The notes under the pieces are model-generated. The model saw only the letters and a program-made list of their open reading frames with translations, searched no databases and had not been told where the DNA came from. This document shows positions 1 through 8,528 of a DNA stretch of 17,100 nt, one piece after another (positions within the stretch are counted from its first letter, which is position 1; each line of letters begins with the position of its first letter). The DNA is from Flavobacteriales bacterium UBA3431 (GTDB taxonomy: Bacteria; Bacteroidota; Bacteroidia; Flavobacteriales; Schleiferiaceae), in assembly GCA_002381225.1 (NCBI GenBank), contig DFSS01000061.1, positions 959 to 18,058 on the forward strand, in the 5' to 3' direction. The position numbers and the translations under genes are program-made.

Positions 1-2224
1 GGGTTGGCTTGGTGTGTGTAACCGAAAGATCCAATCGGTGGTAGGCCGGTTCACGGAAATTGTTGCGGCCTTGCACCTGCTCAATGGTGTAGTACCAGGG
101 CTCCCAAGAAAAGGTCTCTGGGCGCGCATAGTACTTGCGTGTGGGCAATGTCGTGGCACGACCCGTTCCATAGACCCAGACCAATCCACCTGACCAACCC
201 TCATTGAACTGATGGGTCATCGTCAGACTGACATCGTGGCGTCGATCATAGGTATAGGGATAGGGATTGCCAAAGTTGATTTCGTCAAATTGGCGCATGG
301 TCTTAGCCCAGGTGTAGCCCAGCCAGCCGGTTGTCTTGCCGGTCTTTTTCTCTAAAAGGAATTCGGCTCCGTAGGCCCAACCCCGGCCCACAGTGACTTT
401 TTGCTGCCAATCCTCAAAGCCAAATAGGAAAGAAGCACCGTCCTTGTATTCGATAAGGTTTTGCATGTCCTTGTAATAGCCTTCCAGCGTCAATTCCCAG
501 CCTTGGCCTAGGTTATGGGCATAGCCTATGGCCGTTTGCCAGGCTTCTTGGGGCCGAATAGAAGCCGTCACGGGCACCCATAAATCCGTGGGCAAACCAA
601 TTGTTTGGTTCGCCAAAAGATGCATGTACTGCACCATCTGCACATAGCTCCACTTTAAGGAACTCTTCTCACTCAGGAGGTAACGCGCAGACAAGCGCGG
701 CTGAAGGCTGCTGTAGTTTACCTCCTCTACCTGGAAGCCATTGAAGTGGATGCCCGCATTCACGCGCAAACGGTCCCCAATTTTCCAGTCGTCCTGGATG
801 TAGGCCACATAGTCGTTGGCCACTTGTGAAAAGGAACCAAAGTTGGTGTCAATCGAGTTGCCTCCAGACGAAAACGTAATGCTATTCACACCCGGATCAT
901 AGGCGTGTTGGGTAAATGAGGCGCCAAACTTGATGGCATGATTGGGCGAAGGGGCATAGTCGAAGTCCCATTTTGCGCCCTTGTCCTCAATTTGCGAAAG
1001 GTAGGTGATGGCAAATCGATCGACATTGGATTGTCCCGTGGCCAATTCCGTTTGGGTATCCTCCAAATTCAAATCGGTGATAAAGCGGTACCGACTGTAG
1101 GTGGCGGTCACGTTACTAAACAGCTGAGGCGTTATGATCCAGTTCCATCGGGCCGTGGCAATTCGGTTCCCCCAATTCAAACTATTGTCCGATTTGACGA
1201 CCGAACGAAAACCTTGATTCTCCCACGTTTCATTGTATCGGATATAGGCCTCGTCTTTGCCATCGTAGAAGCTGAGATACAGCTGGTTGTTGCGGTTAAT
1301 TCTGTGGTTAATCTTGGCATTCAAATCATAGAAATAGTAGCCCCCTGTCCCATTGGGGTTGTTGGCGAGGATGATGGGTTGTGTCAAGACATCCAGATAG
1401 GTGCGACGGCCTGAAACCAACATGGAGGTTCGATCCTTCCACAAGGGGCCTTCTACCGTTAATTTGGAGGAAATAACCCCTACCGCGCCTTCTGCCTTCC
1501 ATTCTTTCATGTTGCCTTCCTTCATGCGTACATCCAAGACCGAGGAGAGTCGACCGCCGTATTCCGCGGGGAAACCACCTTTGATCAGTTGGACATTGTT
1601 GATGGCATCGGCATTGAAGACCGAAAAGAAGCCAAAGAGGTGGGACACGTTGTACACCGGCACTCCGTCGATGAGGATGAGGTTCTGATCCGGCCCACCG
1701 CCGCGCACGTAGAAACCAGAGGTCCCTTCCGTCCCACTCTGAACGCCCGGAAGCAGTTGGATCACTTTGAGCAAATCCGTCTCTCCAAGCAAGACAGGCA
1801 GGTTTTTCACCGTCTTGATGTCCAAATTGACCGAACTCATTTGGGTGCGTTCCTGAACTTCGCCGGCACGAACACCCACCACTTCCACTTCTTCCAATAA
1901 AATGTCATCCGGAACGAGCATAACGTCCATTTCCGTTACTCCGCGTCTATTGAGGAAGCTACCTTGGAGGTAGGGGCGGTAGCCTATAAAGCTCACCTGC
2001 AGCGCCACACTGTCCTTAGGTAAGGTCATGGAGAAGAAGCCATAGGCATTGGTCGTGGTGCCTTGCTGAGATACTTGATCAAAGACATAGGCCGAAATGA
2101 GTTTCTCCCCCGTTTGGCTGTCGGTGACAAAGCCATTCACGGTGTAGGAACCCTTGGATTGGGCGTTGGCGGTATGTGACAATAGCCCCATGCAGGCCAA
2201 AAAGAGTGCGGAAATTTGCTTCAT
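1..2224 (-). CDS. TonB-dependent outer-membrane receptor with carboxypeptidase-regulatory-like N-domain (C-terminus off window)
   Basis: This reading frame starts at the ATG at 2224 and stays open to the window edge, giving 741 codons with no stop. It begins with a signal peptide (MKQISALFLACMG, likely cut after ANA near residue 21). A carboxypeptidase-D regulatory-like beta-sandwich follows at about 25-105 (VNGFVTDSQTGE, FIGYRPYLQGS). The plug domain is at about 130-240, with VIQLLPGVQSGTEG, GFYVRGGGPDQNLILIDGVP and GGFPAEYGGRLSSVLDVR. The rest is beta-barrel; the last visible part, EPAYHRLDLSVTHTK, is typical of the barrel end, so I estimate 70-100 residues are missing. Known for the family: TonB/ExbBD-energised import across the outer membrane. 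The substrate cannot be read, and no SusD-like partner lies in the window. It is divergent from the receptor at 2333. Family assignment is very secure; specificity is unknown. Confidence 0.95.
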   Translation of the reverse strand, partial: MKQISALFLACMGLLSHTANAQSKGSYTVNGFVTDSQTGEKLISAYVFDQVSQQGTTTNAYGFFSMTLPKDSVALQVSFIGYRPYLQGSFLNRRGVTEMDVMLVPDDILLEEVEVVGVRAGEVQERTQMSSVNLDIKTVKNLPVLLGETDLLKVIQLLPGVQSGTEGTSGFYVRGGGPDQNLILIDGVPVYNVSHLFGFFSVFNADAINNVQLIKGGFPAEYGGRLSSVLDVRMKEGNMKEWKAEGAVGVISSKLTVEGPLWKDRTSMLVSGRRTYLDVLTQPIILANNPNGTGGYYFYDLNAKINHRINRNNQLYLSFYDGKDEAYIRYNETWENQGFRSVVKSDNSLNWGNRIATARWNWIITPQLFSNVTATYSRYRFITDLNLEDTQTELATGQSNVDRFAITYLSQIEDKGAKWDFDYAPSPNHAIKFGASFTQHAYDPGVNSITFSSGGNSIDTNFGSFSQVANDYVAYIQDDWKIGDRLRVNAGIHFNGFQVEEVNYSSLQPRLSARYLLSEKSSLKWSYVQMVQYMHLLANQTIGLPTDLWVPVTASIRPQEAWQTAIGYAHNLGQGWELTLEGYYKDMQNLIEYKDGASFLFGFEDWQQKVTVGRGWAYGAEFLLEKKTGKTTGWLGYTWAKTMRQFDEINFGNPYPYTYDRRHDVSLTMTHQFNEGWSGGLVWVYGTGRATTLPTRKYYARPETFSWEPWYYTIEQVQGRNNFREPAYHRLDLSVTHTKPT

Positions 2225-2332
2225 GTGCAGGAAATGTTCTACAAAGATGCCAAAAAGCATGCCGTGGGTTGCACTCGGATGAGTGAATGCCCTTAAATCC
2301 TTTACTTTTAGTGAACACAAATCACTTCCATT
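2225..2332. promoter_or_regulatory. Divergent promoter region between two TonB-dependent receptor genes
   Basis: This 108-bp gap lies between two oppositely oriented receptor start codons, so both promoters must sit here or overlap the coding ends. On the plus strand TACTTTTA (2303-2310) is one base from the Bacteroidota -7 consensus TAnnTTTG and ends 22 bp before the ATG at 2333. On the minus strand CATCTTTG (2249-2242) is one base off and ends 17 bp before the ATG at 2224. I see no TTG (-33 element) at the expected spacing for either, so the exact sites are tentative; the presence of two promoters follows from gene orientation. Confidence 0.4.
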
Positions 2333-4777
2333 ATGAAACGCAGTTGGTTGTTTACCCTAACCATCGTCTTTACCGCTCAATTTCTCTGGGCCCAGGTTCT
2401 CACGCAGACCGTCCGCGGAACAGTTGTTGACGTGGATTCTAAGTATCCCCTCATGGGCGCAAGCGTCTCGATTGGCGACCTAAAGGTGGTCACTGATGAA
2501 TCGGGTCAATTCACCTTGACGGGGATTCCTTTGGGCCGTCAAACCGTTCTCGTTGGGCTCTTCGGCTACGCGAACCAATCGCAGGCCATTGAACTGAACT
2601 CGGCAAAAGAGGCGGTTTTGAGTGTCGGACTCCAAGAAATGGCGACCCAATTAGGCGAGGTCGACGTGGTAGCCGTTCAATCTGGTCAAGCGAAAAACGA
2701 AATGGCCACCGTCTCTTCCCGCCAGTTTTCGGTGGAGGAAACGAATCTGTACGCAGGTTCGCGCGGAGAACCGGCCCGGATGGCGACCAACTTTGCAGGC
2801 GTACAAGGTTCGGATGATCAGCGCAACGATCTCGTAATCCGCGGCAACACCCCCGCAGGCGTCCTCTACCGAATGGAGGGAATAAATATTCCCAACCCCA
2901 ACCACTTTTCCATCCCGGGCACGGGCGGCGGACCGGTTACCATCTTGAACAACAAGTTCTTGGCCAACTCCGACTTCTTCACCGGGGCATGGCCCGCCGA
3001 ATACGGAAATGCCATCGCCGGCGTCTTCGACCTCCAAATGCGCGATGGAAACAACCAAAAATTTGAAGGCTCGGCACAACTTGGCCTACTCGGCACGGAG
3101 TTGATGCTTGAAGGGCCACTTGGAAAAGGCCCCAAGGCCCCGTCTTTCTTGGGGGTCTACCGCTACAGCACCCTGAGCATGTTCCAAGCTTTGAACATCA
3201 ACCTAGGCACCAATGCCATCCCAAAATACCAAGATGGCGCAGCACGCCTCACCTTCCCCCTCAAGAATGGAGGAAAATTGGCCTTGTGGACCATGTTTGG
3301 CATCTCGGACATTGAGATCCTGATCAGCAATCAAACGGATACAAGCGGTTTCGAGAGCTATGGCTCCACCGATCGAGACCAATACTTCGGGAGCGACATG
3401 ATTGTTGGCGGTGTCAATTACACGCGCCCTATCAGCAAACGGGCCTTCATGAAGGCGGGCATCGCTGCCTCATCTGCCCGAATTACCGCGGTCAACACCA
3501 AACTACAGCGTGAAATCGGACCGCTGGACGGTGGCGGGTTTGGCTGGGTGGTTACCGCGAATGACACCATGCTGAATTATACTTTTTCCGAAAACAAAAT
3601 CCATGGCTTCATCTCCTACAACCAAAAAGTGGGATTACGTGGAACCCTTCAATACGGGGTCAATGTGGACCTTTACATGTTGAATTACCAAGATTCGGTC
3701 CGGCAATTTGATGGGGTAACCGGCACACTGCCCCCATGGCGTGTGCAATGGGCCACCAAAACGGCTTGGCCGGTCGTGCAACCCTACATTTCATACAAAT
3801 CTCGACTCACCGAGAAAACCACGTTGACGGCTGGAGCCACTTCCTTGTATGCAGGGGTGAATAAAATTTCTTTCATGCCTTTGGAGCCCCGTGTGGGAAT
3901 TAGCTACCAGGCCACCGCCCACGACCGCTTCTTTGCAGGAAGTGGCTTGCATGCCCAAATGCAAGCCCCCTACTTGTATTACTATGCGGTCACTACTGTC
4001 GGCCACGATCCCCAAGAGCACAATCCAGACCGGATTGGCTTGATGAAGAGCCTCCAAGTGGCGGGCGGATGGGAACGCACCTACAAGGGTCTCCCCATCA
4101 AAACCAAGGTCGAGACGTACTACCAGTACCTCTTTGATGTACCCGTTGAGACGAAGCCCAGTAGCTTCTCTATGCTCAATGCGGGAACGGGCTTTGGTCG
4201 AATTTGGCCTGATACTTTGCAAAATACCGGTGTGGGCCGAAACTATGGCCTAGAACTCACCGTCGAGCGATTCTTTGCCGGTGGATTTTACTTCATGACC
4301 ACGGCGTCCTTGTTTGATGCGAAGTACCAAGGCTCAGATGGAGAATGGCGAAATACCGTCTTCAACGGGCGCTATGCCTTTAACGTTCTAGCAGCAAAAG
4401 AAATCAAATTGGGCAAAAACAACCGCTTTAACGTGGGCATTAAGTACACGACTGTCGGGGGGCGCTGGTTTGGCGCTCAAGTTGATGAGACGGAAACACT
4501 CCGTACGGGGGAAATCGTCTTTGTTGACGAGACCAACAACACCGTCCAATACCGTGCCTACGAGCGTTTTGACTTAAAGTTGGGATACAAGTGGAACAAC
4601 CCCAACACGGCGTGGGAATTTGGTCTAGACTTGTCCAATTTGACCAGCACCAAGAACATTTTGACGCTAACCTATGTACCGGGATTGGATGATCCCAATA
4701 CCGCCGTCAATGAATCTGTACGCGAGGAGTACCAATTGGGCCTCTTCCCAGTCTTCTACTTCCGCTGCGATTTCTAA
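2333..4777 (+). CDS. TonB-dependent outer-membrane receptor with carboxypeptidase-regulatory-like N-domain
   Basis: The 814-residue product has a signal peptide (MKRSWLFTLTIVFTAQFLWA, cut before Q21) and a carboxypeptidase regulatory-like domain at about 26-110 (VRGTVVDVDSKYPLMGASV, then VLVGLFGYANQS). The plug is at about 115-235, with NDLVIRGNTPAG, YRMEGINIPNPNHF and FFTGAWPAEYGNAIAGVFDL. A long barrel ends in an aromatic residue (FPVFYFRCDF), as expected for recognition by the BAM assembly machinery. Length is normal for a complete Bacteroidota receptor of this type. The plug is clearly different from that of the divergent neighbour (RGNTPAG in place of RGGGPDQ), so the pair is not a recent duplication. 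It probably imports a siderophore, metal complex, oligomer or similar ligand; there is no SusD partner and no substrate clue. It ends at the bidirectional terminator at 4798. Confidence 0.96.
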   Translation: MKRSWLFTLTIVFTAQFLWAQVLTQTVRGTVVDVDSKYPLMGASVSIGDLKVVTDESGQFTLTGIPLGRQTVLVGLFGYANQSQAIELNSAKEAVLSVGLQEMATQLGEVDVVAVQSGQAKNEMATVSSRQFSVEETNLYAGSRGEPARMATNFAGVQGSDDQRNDLVIRGNTPAGVLYRMEGINIPNPNHFSIPGTGGGPVTILNNKFLANSDFFTGAWPAEYGNAIAGVFDLQMRDGNNQKFEGSAQLGLLGTELMLEGPLGKGPKAPSFLGVYRYSTLSMFQALNINLGTNAIPKYQDGAARLTFPLKNGGKLALWTMFGISDIEILISNQTDTSGFESYGSTDRDQYFGSDMIVGGVNYTRPISKRAFMKAGIAASSARITAVNTKLQREIGPLDGGGFGWVVTANDTMLNYTFSENKIHGFISYNQKVGLRGTLQYGVNVDLYMLNYQDSVRQFDGVTGTLPPWRVQWATKTAWPVVQPYISYKSRLTEKTTLTAGATSLYAGVNKISFMPLEPRVGISYQATAHDRFFAGSGLHAQMQAPYLYYYAVTTVGHDPQEHNPDRIGLMKSLQVAGGWERTYKGLPIKTKVETYYQYLFDVPVETKPSSFSMLNAGTGFGRIWPDTLQNTGVGRNYGLELTVERFFAGGFYFMTTASLFDAKYQGSDGEWRNTVFNGRYAFNVLAAKEIKLGKNNRFNVGIKYTTVGGRWFGAQVDETETLRTGEIVFVDETNNTVQYRAYERFDLKLGYKWNNPNTAWEFGLDLSNLTSTKNILTLTYVPGLDDPNTAVNESVREEYQLGLFPVFYFRCDF

Positions 4778-4797
4778 GTGATTCGCACCTAGCTAAA

Positions 4798-4829
4798 AAA
4801 AAGGCCGCTCCGATGGGAGCGGCCTTTTT
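4798..4829. terminator. Bidirectional rho-independent terminator
   Basis: A perfect inverted repeat, GGCCGCTCC (4803-4811) and GGAGCGGCC (4816-4824), with loop GATG, is flanked by AAAAA on the left and TTTTT on the right; these extend the stem to 14 bp. A U-tract therefore follows the hairpin in either direction. It lies between the convergent ends of the receptor (stop at 4777) and the carbonic anhydrase (stop at 4849), so it can terminate both transcripts. Confidence 0.93.
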
Positions 4830-4848
4830 CGTTTCTAAACCTGAAGGA

Positions 4849-5505
4849 TTAAATGTTGCTGTAGCGGTAGATGGATTCAATGCCGTCTAGGTCATCCTGC
4901 ATGCATTCGAGGTCGTGGAGAATGCCATCCGAGAGTCCGTAGACCCATCCATGGATGCTAAGCTCACGGCTTTTCCATGCGCGTTGCACTAAAGGAATCT
5001 TTGCCAAGTTCCGAACCTGCTCCATCACATTTAATTCCACCAAGCGGCTACCTCGTGCCGTTTCGTCTTGGATCGCATCTAGTTCCGAAGCATGCTTCAC
5101 GTAGACATCCTTGATGCGGCTAATCCAATGATTTACCGTGCCAATGTGGGTGTTGCCCATCGCGGCCAAAACCCCGCCGCAACCGTAGTGACCACAAACA
5201 ATGATGTGCCGCACTTTCAGTACATCCACCGAGTAGTGCAGAACAGCCAAAAAGTTCATGTCATTGATATCCACCAGATTGGCCACATTACGGTGAACAA
5301 AGATCTCCCCGCTATCGGTGCCGGTGATTTGGTTGGCCGGAACGCGTGAGTCGGAACATCCCACCCATAAAAAATCGGGGCTTTGGCCCTCTGCGAGTTT
5401 GTCAAAAAAACCAGGGTCCTCGGCTAACTTTTCTGAGACAAACTGTTTGTTGTTGGCGAGTAGTCGCTGATAATTTTCTTCGGCCGTGTATTTCTCGTTT
5501 GCCAT
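4849..5505 (-). CDS. can: Beta-class carbonic anhydrase, type II (Can-like)
   Basis: The 218-residue protein catalyses reversible hydration of CO2 to bicarbonate in the cytoplasm. Zinc ligands and the catalytic dyad are visible: C50, D52 and R54 in CSDSR, and H106 and C109 in GHYGCGG. FVHRNVANLV and LNVMEQVRNL are hallmark stretches shared with Escherichia coli Can, which has about the same length (220). Residues W47, R72 and Y189 fall at a constant +8 offset from Haemophilus influenzae W39, R64 and Y181, which form the non-catalytic bicarbonate site of type II enzymes. I therefore infer bicarbonate-gated cooperativity. It is the second gene of an operon, 7 bp after the SDR gene. Its likely role is supplying bicarbonate to biosynthetic carboxylases. 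A SulP anion transporter lies about 6.7 kb away on the same strand but is not co-transcribed. Confidence 0.97.
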   Translation of the reverse strand: MANEKYTAEENYQRLLANNKQFVSEKLAEDPGFFDKLAEGQSPDFLWVGCSDSRVPANQITGTDSGEIFVHRNVANLVDINDMNFLAVLHYSVDVLKVRHIIVCGHYGCGGVLAAMGNTHIGTVNHWISRIKDVYVKHASELDAIQDETARGSRLVELNVMEQVRNLAKIPLVQRAWKSRELSIHGWVYGLSDGILHDLECMQDDLDGIESIYRYSNI

Positions 5506-5512
5506 GAAAAGG

Positions 5513-6274
5513 TTATTTAAGTGGTCCTTGAAGCCAGTTAAGCACGCCTAACTGGATGTATCGAGGCATAAATATAGGGGCTTTACTACTGAGGTAATTC
5601 ATTATTCCGGGCACGATGCGGCGTTTACCCCGCAAAGCCGCGTCCACTCCCGCTTTCGCGACCGAAGCACTGGTCATTTGTGGCATCCACGGACCATCCA
5701 ACAGAGGCATGGCGCCCATTCCTGCGCGGTCAAAGAACTGACTTTTCGTCGGACCTGGGCAAAGCGTGGTGACGGTTACGCCAGTTCGGCGCAGTTCTGT
5801 GTGGAGGGATTCGCTGAATGAGAGCACAAAGGCTTTGGAGGCATAGTAGGCGGACATATGGGGACCGGGCAAGAAAGCCGCGGTCGAGGCAACATTCAAG
5901 ATGCAGCCATGTCCTTGGGCCACCATAGATTTGGCTACGACCCGGGACAAGCGGAGCAATGCCTCTACATTGAGTCGAATCATTTTCTCGAGCTCATCGT
6001 CCTCAGCATGAACGACATCTTTCCACACGCCATAGCCGGCATTGTTGACGAAGAGATCAATTTTCACCTCATGAATCCAAGACAGCAACGCAGATTGCCC
6101 CGCGTGGGTACTCAAGTCAGCAGCGAGCTGTGGGGCCTTCCCACATTCCTCGGATAAGGTCGCCAAAGCAGAAGCGTTTTGACCCGTTATCCATACTTCC
6201 ATGCCAAGAGAATAGGCGTATTTGGCCATTTCTCGGCCAATTCCTGTGCTGGCCCCAGTAATAATTGCGCGCAT
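5513..6274 (-). CDS. Short-chain dehydrogenase/reductase (SDR, DltE/COG0300-like)
   Basis: This 253-residue classical SDR has the Rossmann glycine motif GASTGIG at 7-13, NNAG at 77-80, catalytic S130 (NVAS) and the YxxxK pair Y143/K147 in SAYYASK. CPGPT at 172-176 replaces the usual PGP motif region. The C-terminal part (RRIVPGIMNYLS, then MPRYIQLGVLNW) resembles COG0300-type SDRs that carry a hydrophobic tail able to lie on the membrane. It should be an NAD(P)H-dependent oxidoreductase; the substrate cannot be inferred. The ATG at 6272-6274 puts the glycine motif at the correct distance from the N-terminus. It is the promoter-proximal gene of a two-gene operon with the carbonic anhydrase 7 bp downstream, and it is divergent from the DUF5916 gene. 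I see no biochemical link between the two enzymes. Confidence 0.93.
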   Translation of the reverse strand: MRAIITGASTGIGREMAKYAYSLGMEVWITGQNASALATLSEECGKAPQLAADLSTHAGQSALLSWIHEVKIDLFVNNAGYGVWKDVVHAEDDELEKMIRLNVEALLRLSRVVAKSMVAQGHGCILNVASTAAFLPGPHMSAYYASKAFVLSFSESLHTELRRTGVTVTTLCPGPTKSQFFDRAGMGAMPLLDGPWMPQMTSASVAKAGVDAALRGKRRIVPGIMNYLSSKAPIFMPRYIQLGVLNWLQGPLK

Positions 6275-6322
6275 TGGTCGGATATTTGCCCCCTTGTTGG
6301 GGATTTTGCCACAAGGTACATC
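6275..6322. promoter_or_regulatory. Divergent promoter region, SDR operon and DUF5916 gene
   Basis: Only 48 bp separate the SDR ATG from the proposed GTG start of the DUF5916 gene, so the two promoters must overlap here or extend into coding sequence. On the plus strand GATATTTG (6281-6288) is one base off the TAnnTTTG -7 consensus and would start transcription roughly 25-30 bp before the GTG. No convincing -33 TTG is visible at normal spacing, and I found no clear minus-strand element. AAGG at 6313-6316 sits 6 bp before the GTG and could act as a weak ribosome-binding site. Confidence 0.3.
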
Positions 6323-8503
6323 GTGAATACACAGATCTCTCGTTTCGTCTACGTAGCCCTATCCATCCTAGGCATGCAAACCATCGAGATGCAGGCCCAA
6401 GGAATCACGGAGCACATCGTCCCGATCCTGCCCCCCGGAGTGGTCTTCGATGGCGAGGTGAGTCCCGATGAATATGCCGGAGCCATTGCCCTGGATTTAC
6501 AGTACGAGATTCAACCCGGCACCAATACCCCTGCCCCATACTCCAGCAAGGGCTATGTGTTTCGAACTGAAGAGGCCCTTATCGTCGGGTTTATTTGCCA
6601 ATTTGATCCAGAGAACTTTCGTGCCAACCGCGGCCTGAGGGACGACGTTTGGGAGGATGACTTCATCGGCATGGCATTGGATGTGTATGGCGATACCCGC
6701 AACATGGTTTTCCTGGGTGCCAACCCCTACGCGGTGCAATTGGACATTCGGAAGAACAACCCCGCCACGGCGCGGGACGATGAATTTGACCTGTCCTACG
6801 ACATGAACTACGAGACCAAGGCCCACATCGGCCAGACCTCGTACAGCGTGGAGATGCGCATCCCCTTTAATTCCATTCAGTTTGGAAGCAATCCGGAGCA
6901 GCGGTGGAAGTTTTGCTTCTTTCGCCAAACGTATGTGCAAGGACAACAGGTCAATGTCCAGACGTACAAGGTGGACCGAAGTAATCCCTGCAACGATTGT
7001 TTGTACGATCATGTATTGATTTTGGATGGCCTAAAACCGTCGCTTCGCAGGCAGTTCATCCCCTACGTATTCACCGCGGCGAGCCCTGAGGCGCGACCCA
7101 TGGCCCAGTTCAAGGCCGGGGGCTCTGCCTTTGTGGCCTTGAGTGCAGCGACCTCGGTCGAGGCTGCGGTCTTGCCCGATTTTTCCCAAGTCGAAGCCGA
7201 TGTAGCGCAAGTCAATGTGAATTCGGCCTTTGCCCTCTTCTACCCCGAACGCCGCCCATTCTTTATCGAAGGAAGTGACCTTCTCGAAAGCCGACTGAAG
7301 TACGCCTACACGCGGACCATCAGCCAGCCCTGGGCCTTGAGCAAAATCAACTACCAAAGCCAGGATTTGCGCATTTACGTGTTGAGTGGCATCGACCAAA
7401 ACTCGCCCTATTTAGTTCCCGGCGAAAACTACTCGAGCTATGGCGCTTCCGGCAGCAATTGGTCCACCATTCTGCGTGCAGAGCATCCCATGAAAAATGC
7501 CTCATCCTTCGGGGTGTTAACGACTCACCGCGTGTTTCGCGAGGGCGGTTTTGGGCATACTCTGGCAGCGGACTTTGACTACGGTTTGCCGGGCAACTGG
7601 CGGGTAAAAGGGGAAGTGGCACGCTCCGAAACCTTGGAACCCACGGCCGATTGGATTGATGGGGGCGAAACCTTCCAGGGACATTCCGCGGAACTCGACG
7701 GAGAACGCTTCAATGGCTATTCCGGGTATGGATCCCTGCGTCGGAATTCGACCAACTGGAACATGCGGTTGGATTACATGGTCCTCTCGCCCACCTTCCA
7801 AGCGCAAATGGGCTTTGAGCCCCGCAACAACTTCCGCCGCTACGAGTTTGGCAATAGCCTCAAATTCTTCCCCAACGGCCAACGCATTAAGCAATACGGC
7901 GTGTACGCAGAGGCCACATTATTTGAAAATTTTGAGCAGGTCGTCAAGGAAAAATCCGTCTTGTCCTTCGCATGGGTGCAGCTCGCTGGCAATTTAACCG
8001 CCCGAATGTTTGGCAAGTACCGCTTCGAAGAAAACTACTTGGGCGTTACCTACCACGACCTTTACAGCCTCAACCTGGGCATGAACTGGTCCCCATCCGT
8101 CGCGTTTAGCGCGGAAGCCAATCACTTGCGGGGCCGGACCCTCGCCTACAACGAATCCGCCGTTCGCATGGGCTGGAATGCGGAGACCAACGTCAATATC
8201 ACCCTCCAAGCTGCCGGCCGTTTCAAGTGGAGTCATAGCCTGAACAAGGTCGCCTTGCGTGAATTGTCGGACCCCAGTCAGTTCATTTACCGCGGCTACC
8301 TCTATCAAACGGTACTCAATGCCAACGCGAACCAAGCGATGGGGCTGCGGCTTGTCTTCCAAGTAGATAATTTCAGCGAGCAAATCCTCTTCCAGCCGCT
8401 GTTGCAGTACCGCCCGAGTGCCTTTGGACTCTTCTACGTTGGCGGCCTCTACAACGCCCAAGGCTGGCAAGCCTATCTAAAGTGGCAACAGCAGATCGGA
8501 TAA
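6323..8503 (+). CDS. DUF5916 protein with N-terminal CBM9-like domain, exported
   Basis: I choose the GTG at 6323 (726 residues). The frame is open back to 6179, but that part runs antisense through the SDR start and gives no signal peptide. From the GTG the protein begins (M)NTQISRFVYVALSILGMQTIEMQAQ, a good signal peptide cut near QA|Q. Residues of about 35-230 form a CBM9-like beta-sandwich (VFDGEVSPDEY, WEDDFIGMALDVYGD, YSVEMRIPFNSIQF). The DUF5916 signature follows: PDFSQVEADVAQVNVNSAFA, then YPERRPFFIEGSDLL. The C-terminal 400 residues look like alternating beta-strands of an outer-membrane barrel. Bacteroidota commonly encode 700-880-residue versions of unknown function, probably at the outer membrane; carbohydrate binding is only suggested by the N-domain. 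The DUF1295 gene starts 25 bp downstream on the same strand and may be co-transcribed. Confidence 0.9.
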   Translation: MNTQISRFVYVALSILGMQTIEMQAQGITEHIVPILPPGVVFDGEVSPDEYAGAIALDLQYEIQPGTNTPAPYSSKGYVFRTEEALIVGFICQFDPENFRANRGLRDDVWEDDFIGMALDVYGDTRNMVFLGANPYAVQLDIRKNNPATARDDEFDLSYDMNYETKAHIGQTSYSVEMRIPFNSIQFGSNPEQRWKFCFFRQTYVQGQQVNVQTYKVDRSNPCNDCLYDHVLILDGLKPSLRRQFIPYVFTAASPEARPMAQFKAGGSAFVALSAATSVEAAVLPDFSQVEADVAQVNVNSAFALFYPERRPFFIEGSDLLESRLKYAYTRTISQPWALSKINYQSQDLRIYVLSGIDQNSPYLVPGENYSSYGASGSNWSTILRAEHPMKNASSFGVLTTHRVFREGGFGHTLAADFDYGLPGNWRVKGEVARSETLEPTADWIDGGETFQGHSAELDGERFNGYSGYGSLRRNSTNWNMRLDYMVLSPTFQAQMGFEPRNNFRRYEFGNSLKFFPNGQRIKQYGVYAEATLFENFEQVVKEKSVLSFAWVQLAGNLTARMFGKYRFEENYLGVTYHDLYSLNLGMNWSPSVAFSAEANHLRGRTLAYNESAVRMGWNAETNVNITLQAAGRFKWSHSLNKVALRELSDPSQFIYRGYLYQTVLNANANQAMGLRLVFQVDNFSEQILFQPLLQYRPSAFGLFYVGGLYNAQGWQAYLKWQQQIG

Positions 8504-8528
8504 TCCATCCTTAGCGTATTTTGGGTGC

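Noticed and set aside
938..1900. Plus-strand open frames across the left TonB-dependent receptor
   Set aside because: They are antisense to a receptor with continuous plug and barrel motifs and show no domain or start context of their own.
1..4777. Polysaccharide utilisation locus (SusC/SusD type)
   Set aside because: No SusD homologue, glycoside hydrolase or hybrid regulator is present beside the receptors.
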